Part shown: positions 1-6,481 of the stretch, piece after piece
Layout: each line of letters begins with the position of its first letter
Position numbering within the stretch: the stretch's first letter is position 1
Assembly (NCBI GenBank): GCA_047635955.1
Contig: JBLIGW010000054.1
Location: 1-7,243, forward strand
From: WFTC01 sp047635955
Lineage (GTDB): Bacteria > Patescibacteriota > Gracilibacteria > UBA1369 > 2-02-FULL-48-14
DNA: 7,243 nt
Direction of reading: 5' to 3'
Program-made: the position numbers and the translations under genes
Notes under the pieces: model-generated
Told to the model about the DNA's origin: nothing
The model's input: only the letters and a program-made list of their open reading frames with translations
Databases searched by the model: none

Positions 1-102
1 GAGGAAGATCCGATTGAAGAAGATCCGATTGATGACTACGAATCACCTGATGAAGATGATGACGAAGACCCTGAAGACCTAAGTGACGACTACGAAGACC
101 CA
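1..102 (+). repeat. In-frame short tandem repeats encoding acidic residues
   Basis: Two near-identical 15-base units (GARGAAGATCCGATT) at 1-15 and 16-30 encode EEDPI twice, differing by one silent base. An 18-base pair of related units at 31-48 and 85-102 encodes DDYESP and DDYEDP. The array begins at the window edge, so it may continue to the left. Repeats of this kind can change copy number by slippage without breaking the frame, because the units are multiples of three. Confidence 0.7.
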
Positions 103-1563
103 AAAATCATTGGCGAAAAGGAAGAAGTTATCGAAGACACTCCTCCCGTTGTTATTGAGGAAGATGAAGATGAAGCTGAAGAAGTTGAGGAAGTTGAGGA
201 AGAGGATGAAGTAACGGAAATCCCAGAGAAAACTGCCCAAGAGCTTATTGCCTATAAGGCACTATTATTAGAAACAGGTGGTTGGAATCTTGATGACTTG
301 TCAGATTCAGCTACTAGTTTCTCAAAGAACCCTGATCTTGAACTTGAGATGAGTGATTTTGACTATGATTTCAATGGAACGCACAATAATGAACGAGCTG
401 CTCGTTTAGAATTCTTAGGACTTCTAGATAGAAAATGTGCGGAGGAAGATGTACCACCACCATTTTCTCTTACTGAATTACCTTCATTTTTAGAAAAAAA
501 TGCAAATATTGAATTTGGAGCAGACGACTTAAACGATGCGAGCAATCCAATTGTTATGGAGATAGAAGATTATATTCAAGCCATGAAGTCTAAAATAGAG
601 GGCCGAGAGGTTTATGCCAGATATAAAAATGACACCCCAAATGGAGTAGTAGATTCAGATACATTTTCTACCGCAATCGCAGCAATGGGACCAGACCAAG
701 TAACTCAAACAGACTACTCACCAACGGATAATCGATCAGAAAACTTTTCAGTTTATAAGTTTAAAATTAAGCAATCTGTAGAGACAGGATATTCCAATTA
801 TGAGGATGGCGCTCCAATAGGAGCTACGGCAGTTTCTTCCGGAGACCAAGTGGCTATCTATTTGGATTATATGACCGAAGAATATCCATTAATCACTTTG
901 ACGAAGGAAAATAAATTTGAAATAGTCAGTGCTTACACTAGAGAACCGGAAGATTTAGAGATTAGTGACCTTTTGAGAGATGGCGCAGGTCGAATTAGCC
1001 TTCTAAACAATGACTACCCTTCCCATGAGGTAGACTATTTCAATGTAGACGAGATTGCTGTGGATGGTCATTTTGACATAAATCATTATGATCACCCCAC
1101 CAGCCCTCCTTTATTGATCAGCACTCAGCCAGATGAAGCATTAGCAGAAATCCTTGCCAGTACAATGGCGTGGGACCTAAGCCCTTCAAAAATATTGTAT
1201 TTTGCCACTAGGTTGAAAATAATGGGACCTGAACTTTTTCTTAAAACAGATGGTGAAGTGATGTTTGATAAAGCTAAAGCTAAACTCATTGAATCTGTGG
1301 AAGATAAAGAAAGGTTAAAAGGTGCCATTGCACATGGAATCGCTAGTATTGACGCATTACCTGAAGACTTTGCAGATGCCACACTTGTGGACCATGACGT
1401 ATATTCCTACTTTCCTAAGCAAGTATTCACTAATCCTGAATACGAAACTGGATGGAATCCTGTACAAAAATTCTGTTACCGAAGGGAAAATCATATTCCT
1501 GGTTTCTCTGAATGGTTTAGAGGTCAATTGGTTGACTACCAAGCAGAGCTAAATGCGGAATAA
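1..1563 (+). CDS. Unidentified acidic protein, 3' part (open at left edge)
   Basis: The frame is open from base 1 to a TAA at 1561-1563, giving 520 visible residues; the start lies off the window. A TTG at 298 is only an internal codon, since the upstream frame is open and has the same acidic coding character. Residues 1-78 are almost all Asp/Glu with Pro, Tyr and Val, built from short repeats (EEDPI twice, DDYE-S/D-P twice, EVE twice). From about residue 79 the composition becomes that of a folded protein, with mixed helix- and strand-like stretches and only two cysteines. I see no membrane segment, no catalytic motif and no family I recognise. The acidic region could be a linker, a metal-binding segment or a partner-binding tail, but nothing here decides this. 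nrdR follows 37 bases later on the same strand and could be co-transcribed. That it is a real gene is sure; its function is unknown. Confidence 0.85.
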   Translation, partial: EEDPIEEDPIDDYESPDEDDDEDPEDLSDDYEDPKIIGEKEEVIEDTPPVVIEEDEDEAEEVEEVEEEDEVTEIPEKTAQELIAYKALLLETGGWNLDDLSDSATSFSKNPDLELEMSDFDYDFNGTHNNERAARLEFLGLLDRKCAEEDVPPPFSLTELPSFLEKNANIEFGADDLNDASNPIVMEIEDYIQAMKSKIEGREVYARYKNDTPNGVVDSDTFSTAIAAMGPDQVTQTDYSPTDNRSENFSVYKFKIKQSVETGYSNYEDGAPIGATAVSSGDQVAIYLDYMTEEYPLITLTKENKFEIVSAYTREPEDLEISDLLRDGAGRISLLNNDYPSHEVDYFNVDEIAVDGHFDINHYDHPTSPPLLISTQPDEALAEILASTMAWDLSPSKILYFATRLKIMGPELFLKTDGEVMFDKAKAKLIESVEDKERLKGAIAHGIASIDALPEDFADATLVDHDVYSYFPKQVFTNPEYETGWNPVQKFCYRRENHIPGFSEWFRGQLVDYQAELNAE

Positions 1564-1575
1564 ACTCCTATCACA

Positions 1576-1600
1576 GGCTAGCTTATGTTAAGCTTCAGCC
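1576..1600 (+). promoter_or_regulatory. Stem-loop touching the nrdR start codon
   Basis: GGCTAGCTTA (1576-1585) can pair with TAAGCT (1589-1594) and AGCC (1597-1600), leaving a TC bulge and a TGT loop, for a stem of about ten pairs. It fills most of the 37-base gap between the two genes and ends on the base before the nrdR ATG. No T-run follows it, so it is not a standard intrinsic terminator. It could be an operator, a translation-controlling hairpin or an RNA processing site; the sequence does not decide between these. Confidence 0.4.
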
Positions 1601-2050
1601 ATGATATGCCCTAAATGTAAGCAAAAAAACACCCGCGTGGTGGATTCTAGAGACGCCCACGAAGGCCGAAGTATCCGCAGACGTCGTGAATGTGAAGACT
1701 GTAAACACCGTTTCACTACTTTTGAGAAAACCGAAACGGCTAATTTTATTGTGATTAAACGAGATGACTCTCGCGAGAGTTATGATCGAGAAAAAGTTGA
1801 AAAAGGAGTGTGGCGAGCGTGCGAAAAGCGGCCTGTGACAGAAGAACAAATTCGAAATATGCTCGATAGTCTCGAGGAAGTATGGAGTACCAGTGGTAAA
1901 GAAGTGAAAGGTTCTATTATTGGACGAGACGTGATGCACGCGCTCAAAACTATAGATGATGTTTCCTATATACGCTTTGCCTCTGTCTACCGGCAGTTCA
2001 AAGATCTTGAGAGTTTTGTGGAAGAATTACAAAAGATGTTGGATAGCTAG
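1601..2050 (+). CDS. nrdR: Transcriptional repressor NrdR
   Basis: A 149-residue protein, full length for the family. NrdR senses ATP/dATP and represses ribonucleotide reductase genes by binding NrdR boxes. The N-terminal zinc ribbon is intact: Cys3 and Cys6 (CPKC) pair with Cys31 and Cys34 (CEDC), with the family signatures VVDSR (13-17), SIRRRRECEDC (24-34) and RFTTFE (37-42). The nucleotide-binding ATP-cone covers about 49-139, including VIKRD, the CEKRPV stretch and SYIRFASVYRQF near the end. The ATG at 1601 is the first possible start, because an in-frame TAA lies at 1589-1591. There is no Shine-Dalgarno sequence; a stem-loop occupies the space instead. No ribonucleotide reductase gene is in the window and I found no convincing NrdR box, so its targets lie elsewhere. 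Confidence 0.97.
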   Translation: MICPKCKQKNTRVVDSRDAHEGRSIRRRRECEDCKHRFTTFEKTETANFIVIKRDDSRESYDREKVEKGVWRACEKRPVTEEQIRNMLDSLEEVWSTSGKEVKGSIIGRDVMHALKTIDDVSYIRFASVYRQFKDLESFVEELQKMLDS

Positions 2051-2065
2051 TCCCTTGCTTCATTT

Positions 2066-2096
2066 AAGCTCACCTTCTTGATAGTTGGGCTTTTTT
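2066..2096 (+). terminator. Probable intrinsic terminator after nrdR
   Basis: AAGCTCA (2066-2072) pairs with TGGGCTT (2086-2092), seven pairs with one G-U, around a 13-base loop. The 3' arm runs into a T-run (2091-2096). It lies 16 bases after the nrdR stop. The long loop and short stem make it a modest terminator. Its 3' half lies inside the promoter of the next gene. Confidence 0.5.
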
Positions 2097-2106
2097 ATGT
2101 TATAAT
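2078..2106 (+). promoter_or_regulatory. Strong promoter-like sequence for the L,D-transpeptidase gene
   Basis: A -35 element TTGATA (2078-2083) and a perfect -10 element TATAAT (2101-2106) are 17 bases apart, and the -10 carries an extended TGN (TGTTATAAT). This is close to the consensus for a housekeeping sigma factor. The expected start of transcription is near 2112-2114, giving a leader of about 17 A-rich bases with no Shine-Dalgarno sequence before the ATG at 2130. Confidence 0.72.
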
Positions 2107-2129
2107 GATTAGATTAACAAAAATAAAAA

Positions 2130-3245
2130 ATGATCCGGCGACCCATTCTGACGATAGCAATTTCGTCCTTTCTCATCAGTTTAACTCTCTTCGTAAGTAT
2201 TGTGACTAACGATAACATCCAAGCCAATTTCTTTGGTGGATCTGTTCCCGTTGCTCAAGGATTCATTCTTCCTGCTACCACAAGAGTAGTAGACACTACT
2301 GAAGGCGTTGAACTCGCTGAAAACGCAATTGCTGCTAAATCAGGAGATTGGACTTACTGTGATTATGAAATGCCAGAAGTGCCAGAGTATCAAATTGATA
2401 TGGTTACTTCAGGAATCGATGAAAACATTCAAGGAGGCGACACTTTCTATGTTAATTACACTTATATCAATAATGGTAATTCACGGATTTTCGCTGCAGA
2501 CAGTCAATGTGATGACGCTCCAATTTTGAACCTTGGTACTCAAATGTCACAAGATAGAGTTAGTTTATTTGGAGACGATGATCATGCCGTTTCAGGTTGG
2601 ATCAACCCTAGTCGGATTAAAATGGCTGATAAATATGCAGACCCAGGTGAAAAATTCCAAATTAGTTTTCAAAGTATTGCTCCAGAAGGAGACAATATTT
2701 ACCGTGAGTTCTTCCAACCCCTCATTGAAGATTATGGATGGATTGATGGAATCTTTATTGAAGACATTGTCGTTGGGAATCCAAGCGAACAGATGCATGA
2801 CGACATTCAATTTGTACTTTCTACCTCACTGGACGCAGCTAGCTTAACTGGATTGGTTCGAAATGTGGAAATCAATCTTACAGAACAAATGATGTACGCA
2901 AATTTTGGTGATATTGCCGCTTGGGGAATGCCAACTTCATCAGGTGCTTGGGACACTCCAACACCTACGGGAACTTTCACAATTTTCCAAAAACAAGAAC
3001 TCCGCGTGGGTGGAGCTGCTCCTCACTACCGAATGCCATGGTGGCAATTCTTTAGATCAGATGGCTATGGACTTCATGGAATGCCATATCTTGGAGGTGA
3101 TGCAGAAGACAGTGCTTTCTGGGTAGAAGCCAATGATCATATTGGAACTCCTGTGAGTCATGGTTGTGTGCGTAGTCTCACCAAAGATGCTGAAACACTT
3201 TATAAGTTCACCAGCATTGGAACTGAACTGAACATCCATTACTAG
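2130..3245 (+). CDS. Exported L,D-transpeptidase (YkuD domain)
   Basis: A 371-residue protein expected to crosslink or modify peptidoglycan outside the cell membrane by an active-site cysteine. A basic start (RR) and a hydrophobic stretch at about 6-25 form a signal peptide or N-terminal anchor. Residues about 70-215 form a region with alternating polar and hydrophobic strands (for example FYVNYTYINNG and PGEKFQISFQSIAP) that resembles an Ig-like fold; that assignment is tentative. Cys77 and Cys127 in it could form a disulfide. The YkuD domain runs from about 246 to the end, with conserved His316 (YGLHGMP) and the signature SHGCVR at 343-348, where Cys346 is the nucleophile. The catalytic set is intact and the domain ends at the C-terminus. 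The gene has its own promoter, and its TAG overlaps the stop of the convergent downstream gene. Confidence 0.93.
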   Translation: MIRRPILTIAISSFLISLTLFVSIVTNDNIQANFFGGSVPVAQGFILPATTRVVDTTEGVELAENAIAAKSGDWTYCDYEMPEVPEYQIDMVTSGIDENIQGGDTFYVNYTYINNGNSRIFAADSQCDDAPILNLGTQMSQDRVSLFGDDDHAVSGWINPSRIKMADKYADPGEKFQISFQSIAPEGDNIYREFFQPLIEDYGWIDGIFIEDIVVGNPSEQMHDDIQFVLSTSLDAASLTGLVRNVEINLTEQMMYANFGDIAAWGMPTSSGAWDTPTPTGTFTIFQKQELRVGGAAPHYRMPWWQFFRSDGYGLHGMPYLGGDAEDSAFWVEANDHIGTPVSHGCVRSLTKDAETLYKFTSIGTELNIHY

Positions 3246-4537
3246 GACGTACGCTTCCTCATTTGTCTCGCCTCTACTTTGAGAATAGTATCTCGATAGA
3301 GATGCATGACCTTAAATGACCAATTCCCAATTGTAATACGTTGACCCTTTTTAGGCAGTCGACCTAGTTCTTCAATGATAATAAAACTGAGGGTCTTGTA
3401 CTCAGGGAAATCAAATTCCAGACCTGTTACCTTGTGTAATTCGTCTAACTCTACTCGTCCAGACATTGCGTAAAGTCCAGGTTTAATCTCTTTAACTCGA
3501 GTCGTTTCTTCGTGATCTTCTTCGTCTAGAATATCTCCTACAATTTCCTCGATGAGATCTTCCATAGTTACCAAACCTGCCGTTCTTCCATCTTTGTCAG
3601 TCACAATGGCGATGTGAGTTCGCTTCTTTTTGAATTTCTTAAATAGATCTTGAACCTTCATGGTTCTCACTACTCGCAAAGGAGGTCGAAGCTGAATGTT
3701 TCGCAGGGTTACTTCGTCATGCTCTTCCTCACTCAAATCGTGACGCTCCGTTAATAGATCTTTTACTGAACATATTCCTACAATATTATTTAAAGTTTCT
3801 CGATAAACGGGAATACGACTGTGAGTGTGATGCACAATAAAATTAGCGGCTTCGTCTAGATCATAATTTTCCGGCATCGCGTCAATGTGGACACGCGGTG
3901 TCATGATTTCTTCCACATGGATGTCATTAAATTCAAGCACGTTTTCAATCAATTCACGTTCGTGTGCGTCCAAAGAACCTTCTTCTTCACCAATTGAAGC
4001 CATTGCTATCAACTCTTCATCCGTCACCAATTGTTTTTGATCTCCACCTGTTAATTTCAAAAGGGACTTAACCAAAAGGTCCAAAATCAAAATCAGTGGC
4101 ATCAAAATAATACCCATAATGTAGAGGGGCGGCGCCAGAATTAGAGACATCCGTTCTGCGTAAGTTGTGGCAAAAGATTTTGGGAGTATTTCTCCAAAAA
4201 CTAAGACAACCATAGTCAAAATTCCCGTGGCCATTCCCACTGCTGAGGATCCAAATGTTTCCGTAAATAGAACGGTTGTCAGAGAAGCGGCTGCAATATT
4301 CACAAAATTATTCCCCACCAAAATAGTAATCAAGGTGCGGTGATGCTCATGCTTCAACTTCGCTAGATACTTTGATCCTTTTCTTCGTCCTTCAACTAAA
4401 GTTCTCACTTTGGCAGGACTTAAACTCATGAGTGCGGTTTCGCTCGCAGAAAATACCCCTGACAAGATCAGGAGAATCATAATGGTTATCAGTATTTGTG
4501 GATCAGAATCCAATGTGACGTGGGTGTTTAACAACAA
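3242..4537 (-). CDS. CNNM/CBS/CorC-type membrane protein (HlyC/CorC family)
   Basis: A 431-residue membrane protein of the family linked to magnesium or other cation transport and resistance; the exact substrate is not readable here. The CNNM (DUF21) domain covers about 10-185, with hydrophobic segments near 14-30, 66-90, 100-118 and 131-160 and family motifs FSASETA (29-35), VGNNFVNI (74-81) and GEILPKS (115-121). Two CBS domains follow at about 210-265 (starting MTPR, 212-215) and 280-340, which in relatives bind adenine nucleotides. A CorC/HlyC C-terminal domain spans about 347-425. The start is taken as TTG at 4537; a second TTG follows at once, and an in-frame TAA is three codons upstream of the first. 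The first ATG (codon 20) would cut the first membrane helix and is less likely. A TATAAT lies five bases before the TTG, so the mRNA may be leaderless. Confidence 0.92.
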   Translation of the reverse strand: MLLNTHVTLDSDPQILITIMILLILSGVFSASETALMSLSPAKVRTLVEGRRKGSKYLAKLKHEHHRTLITILVGNNFVNIAAASLTTVLFTETFGSSAVGMATGILTMVVLVFGEILPKSFATTYAERMSLILAPPLYIMGIILMPLILILDLLVKSLLKLTGGDQKQLVTDEELIAMASIGEEEGSLDAHERELIENVLEFNDIHVEEIMTPRVHIDAMPENYDLDEAANFIVHHTHSRIPVYRETLNNIVGICSVKDLLTERHDLSEEEHDEVTLRNIQLRPPLRVVRTMKVQDLFKKFKKKRTHIAIVTDKDGRTAGLVTMEDLIEEIVGDILDEEDHEETTRVKEIKPGLYAMSGRVELDELHKVTGLEFDFPEYKTLSFIIIEELGRLPKKGQRITIGNWSFKVMHLYRDTILKVEARQMRKRTS

Positions 4538-4542
4538 GAATG

Positions 4543-4573
4543 ATTATAGCCTGCTCATCAGGCTTGAAGTCAA
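4543..4573 (-). promoter_or_regulatory. Promoter-like sequence for the CNNM/CBS gene
   Basis: On the minus strand a perfect TATAAT (4548-4543) follows TTGACT (4573-4568) with a 19-base spacer, longer than the ideal 17. The -10 ends five bases before the TTG at 4537, so transcription would begin at or within a base or two of the start codon. The -10 is convincing; the -35 is less so because of the spacing. Confidence 0.5.
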
Positions 4574-4583
4574 GAGAAGCCTG
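4548..4583 (+). repeat. Operator-like triple repeat between divergent genes
   Basis: AGCCTG (4548-4553), its inverted copy CAGGCTT (4559-4565), and AAGCCTG (4577-4583) lie in the 61-bp divergent region. Copies 1 and 3 are part of a direct repeat AGCCTGCT (4548-4555 and 4578-4585) spaced 30 bases start to start, about three DNA turns. The central copy can pair with either flank: a stem of six with a loop of five, or a stem of seven with a loop of eleven. The copies sit among the -10 and -35 elements of both promoters, which suits a protein-binding operator. No regulator is identified. Confidence 0.4.
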
Positions 4584-4592
4584 CTTTACACT
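4564..4592 (+). promoter_or_regulatory. Weak promoter-like sequence for argS
   Basis: TTGAAG (4564-4569) and TACACT (4587-4592) are 17 bases apart, each matching four of six consensus bases. The last -10 base is six bases before the A of the argS ATG at 4599, so a transcript from here would start at the ATG and be leaderless. The -35 overlaps the -35 of the opposite promoter by two bases within TTGAAGTCAA (4564-4573). It is only a candidate. Confidence 0.3.
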
Positions 4593-4598
4593 CATTGT

Positions 4599-6317
4599 AT
4601 GAAAGTACTCTCACATCAATTGAAGCCACTCTTTGTTGAGGCTTGTCACAGCGCCTTCCCTGAAATTGCGGAAGGAGATCTATTGGAGCTTGTGACTATT
4701 GGTGAACCTAGAGACAAAGCTCATGGTGACTTTTCTACTCCCGTGGCTTTTCAACTCAGCAAGAAATTAGGAAAGAATCCTAAAGACGTTGGCGAAGCTA
4801 TTGTAGAAAATTTCCCCAAAGACTATCGGATTGGAAGTGTTGAATTTGTTTCTCCTGGATTTGTGAACCTACGATTGGATCAGAAATTTCTTGAAGAAGA
4901 ACTTAAATTATTAGAAAAAGGATTCAGCCTCGAAGATAGTGTGGATCACAAACGACCGATTATTGTTGAGTACCCAAGCACCAATGCGGCTAAGCCAATG
5001 GGGGTGCATCATATTTTGACCACTATTATTGGAGACAGCTTGGCTAATCTTTACGACTACATGGGGTATGAAGTTCTGAGAATCAACCATTTGGGAGATT
5101 GGGGGACGAACTTTGGAAAAATCATTTACGCGGTAGAAACGTGGGGAGATGAACAAGTGATCCATGCAGATCCAAACAAAGAACTGTCTAGACTTTATGT
5201 GAAATTCAATGAAGAAGCGGAAAAGAATCCTGAATTGGAAGACGAAGCGCGAAAGATATTTGCCTCTCTCGAGAAAGGAGATGAACTACGGACCACCGTT
5301 TGGGAGTGGATTGTTCATGAAAGTACTGAAGATTTGAAACGACTACTCACTCGAATGGGTGTTGAAATTGACTACACCATGGGTGAAAGTTTTTATCGAA
5401 ATATGACTGACGATGTTATTAATTTGGGAATTGAGAAAAAACTGTTTTTTGAAGGAGAACGAGGAGCTCTTATTTTTGACATGGGTGAGGATCAAGTTCC
5501 TGCCATGGTTCGGAAAGGGGATGGGGCCACGCTTTATCTCACTCGAGATCTAGCCACTATTAAGTATCGCGTCGACACTTGGCACCCTGAAGCTATTTTC
5601 TACATTGTGGATCATGCTCAATCCCTACATTTCAGACAAAACTTTACGGTAGCTGCAGCGCTTGGTTACAAAGAAGACACCCACCTAGAACACATTTCAT
5701 TTGGACGAATGAGCTTCAAAGGAAGTGGGATGTCTAGCCGAAAGGGGAATGTGGTTAAATTGGAAGATCTATTGGATGAAGCGGCTAAACGAGCCGGCGA
5801 AATGGCGGCAGAAAAAGGAACTGAATTGACCCGAGAAGAATACGCTCGGCTTGCTGAGATTTTAGGAACGGGAAGTGTGAAATACGCGATACTTTCTCAA
5901 GACCGAAACAAAGACATCCATTTTGACTGGGAAAAGATCATCACGCTCGAAGGAAATTCAGCACCGTATCTGCTTTATACCGCGGCTCGTGCCTACAGTA
6001 TTTTAAGAAAAGTAGGAGCCCTTCCATTAAATGGACTGCCAGTGCTTACCGACGACAGCGAAATTGCACTGATCCGTCAGATGATTAAGTTCCCTGAAGT
6101 ACTTGAACGAACGGTGCAGGAACGGAAAGTACATCTGATTTGTACTTACCTCTATGAGTTGTCTAGTCTCTTCAATCGATTTTACGGAACCGTTCACGTT
6201 TCTAATGCTGAAACTGTAGAGCAACAACGAACTCGTGTTGGATTGATTCATGCCTTCCTTCATCAAATGAAAGCTGGCCTATCGATTCTAGGAATTCCAC
6301 TGGTTGAAAGAATGTGA
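4599..6317 (+). CDS. argS: Arginyl-tRNA synthetase
   Basis: Charges tRNA-Arg with arginine in the cytoplasm. With the ATG at 4599 it has 572 residues, normal for the family. The frame is open further up to 4410, but that extension lies antisense inside the neighbouring membrane protein gene and adds residues before the normal N-terminal domain, so 4599 is chosen. The N-terminal tRNA-binding domain covers about 1-90 (GDFSTPVAFQLSKKLGKNP is typical), the class I catalytic domain about 110-440 with NHLGDWGTNFGK, and the DALR anticodon-binding domain about 450-572, ending in the usual ERM. The KMSK-equivalent loop is GMSSRKGN (377-384), a form seen in other ArgS proteins. The HIGH motif, however, reads GVHH (135-138) where most members have HVGH; see findings. 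There is no Shine-Dalgarno sequence. TGA at 6315-6317 is the stop; reading through would only enter tRNA-Ser. Confidence 0.96.
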   Translation: MKVLSHQLKPLFVEACHSAFPEIAEGDLLELVTIGEPRDKAHGDFSTPVAFQLSKKLGKNPKDVGEAIVENFPKDYRIGSVEFVSPGFVNLRLDQKFLEEELKLLEKGFSLEDSVDHKRPIIVEYPSTNAAKPMGVHHILTTIIGDSLANLYDYMGYEVLRINHLGDWGTNFGKIIYAVETWGDEQVIHADPNKELSRLYVKFNEEAEKNPELEDEARKIFASLEKGDELRTTVWEWIVHESTEDLKRLLTRMGVEIDYTMGESFYRNMTDDVINLGIEKKLFFEGERGALIFDMGEDQVPAMVRKGDGATLYLTRDLATIKYRVDTWHPEAIFYIVDHAQSLHFRQNFTVAAALGYKEDTHLEHISFGRMSFKGSGMSSRKGNVVKLEDLLDEAAKRAGEMAAEKGTELTREEYARLAEILGTGSVKYAILSQDRNKDIHFDWEKIITLEGNSAPYLLYTAARAYSILRKVGALPLNGLPVLTDDSEIALIRQMIKFPEVLERTVQERKVHLICTYLYELSSLFNRFYGTVHVSNAETVEQQRTRVGLIHAFLHQMKAGLSILGIPLVERM

Positions 6318-6325
6318 AATCCACC

Positions 6326-6354
6326 TTGCCGAACTGGAGGTGAATCCTTATATT
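6326..6354 (+). promoter_or_regulatory. Promoter-like sequence for tRNA-Ser
   Basis: TTGCCG (6326-6331) and TATATT (6349-6354) are exactly 17 bases apart, matching four and five of six consensus bases. It begins nine bases after the argS stop, and transcription would start near 6361, about 29 bases before the mature tRNA. This lets the tRNA be transcribed independently of argS. Confidence 0.45.
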
Positions 6355-6360
6355 ACTGGG

Positions 6361-6374
6361 GCTGCCACGGCAGC
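6361..6374 (+). repeat. Perfect inverted repeat in the tRNA-Ser leader
   Basis: GCTGCC-AC-GGCAGC is an inverted repeat at the predicted start of the tRNA transcript; as RNA it would fold as five pairs with a CACG loop. It lies 15 bases before the mature tRNA and may help processing or mark the transcript start. No T-run follows, so it is not a terminator. Confidence 0.4.
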
Positions 6375-6389
6375 AGACAAACTGGACAT

Positions 6390-6481
6390 GGAGAGATGGC
6401 TGAGTGGTTGAAAGCGGCACCCTGCTAAGGTGTTAGCCTGTGCAAACGGGCTCGAGGGTTCGAATCCCTCTCTCTCCGCCA
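6390..6481 (+). tRNA. tRNA-Ser, anticodon GCU
   Basis: The acceptor stem pairs GGAGAGA (6390-6396) with TCTCTCC (6471-6477), followed by discriminator G at 6478 and an encoded CCA (6479-6481). The anticodon stem GCACC/GGTGT (6417-6421 and 6429-6433) encloses CTGCTAA with anticodon GCT at 6424-6426, reading AGC and AGU codons. A long variable arm (AGCCTG pairing with CGGGCT) marks it as a class II tRNA, as expected for serine. The T arm is GAGGG-TTCGAAT-CCCTC (6454-6470). All arms pair, so the gene should be functional. It lies on the same strand as argS and is convergent with the reverse transcriptase gene. Confidence 0.97.

Noticed and set aside
1508..1515. CTGAATGG shared with the minus strand at 6664-6657, as a possible variable/template repeat pair
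   Set aside because: Beyond these eight bases the match breaks down, and the differences are not concentrated at adenines.
3290..3303. Small hairpin ATCTC-GATA-GAGAT near the end of the membrane protein gene
   Set aside because: Five pairs with no T-run inside coding sequence; no support as a terminator.
4410..4598. Upstream extension of argS to an ATG at 4410, adding 63 residues
   Set aside because: The extension is antisense to the conserved N-terminal membrane domain of the neighbouring gene, and ArgS has its normal N-terminal domain when started at 4599.
6315..6317. TGA at the end of argS as a possible glycine codon (Gracilibacteria-type code)
   Set aside because: ArgS ends here with the usual ERM; reading on gives an unrelated stretch that ends inside the tRNA, and no gene in the window needs TGA as a sense codon.
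6454..6481. Search for a second copy of the tRNA-Ser 3' end as an attachment-site repeat
   Set aside because: No repeat of the T-arm/acceptor sequence occurs between 6482 and 7243; a copy further away cannot be excluded.
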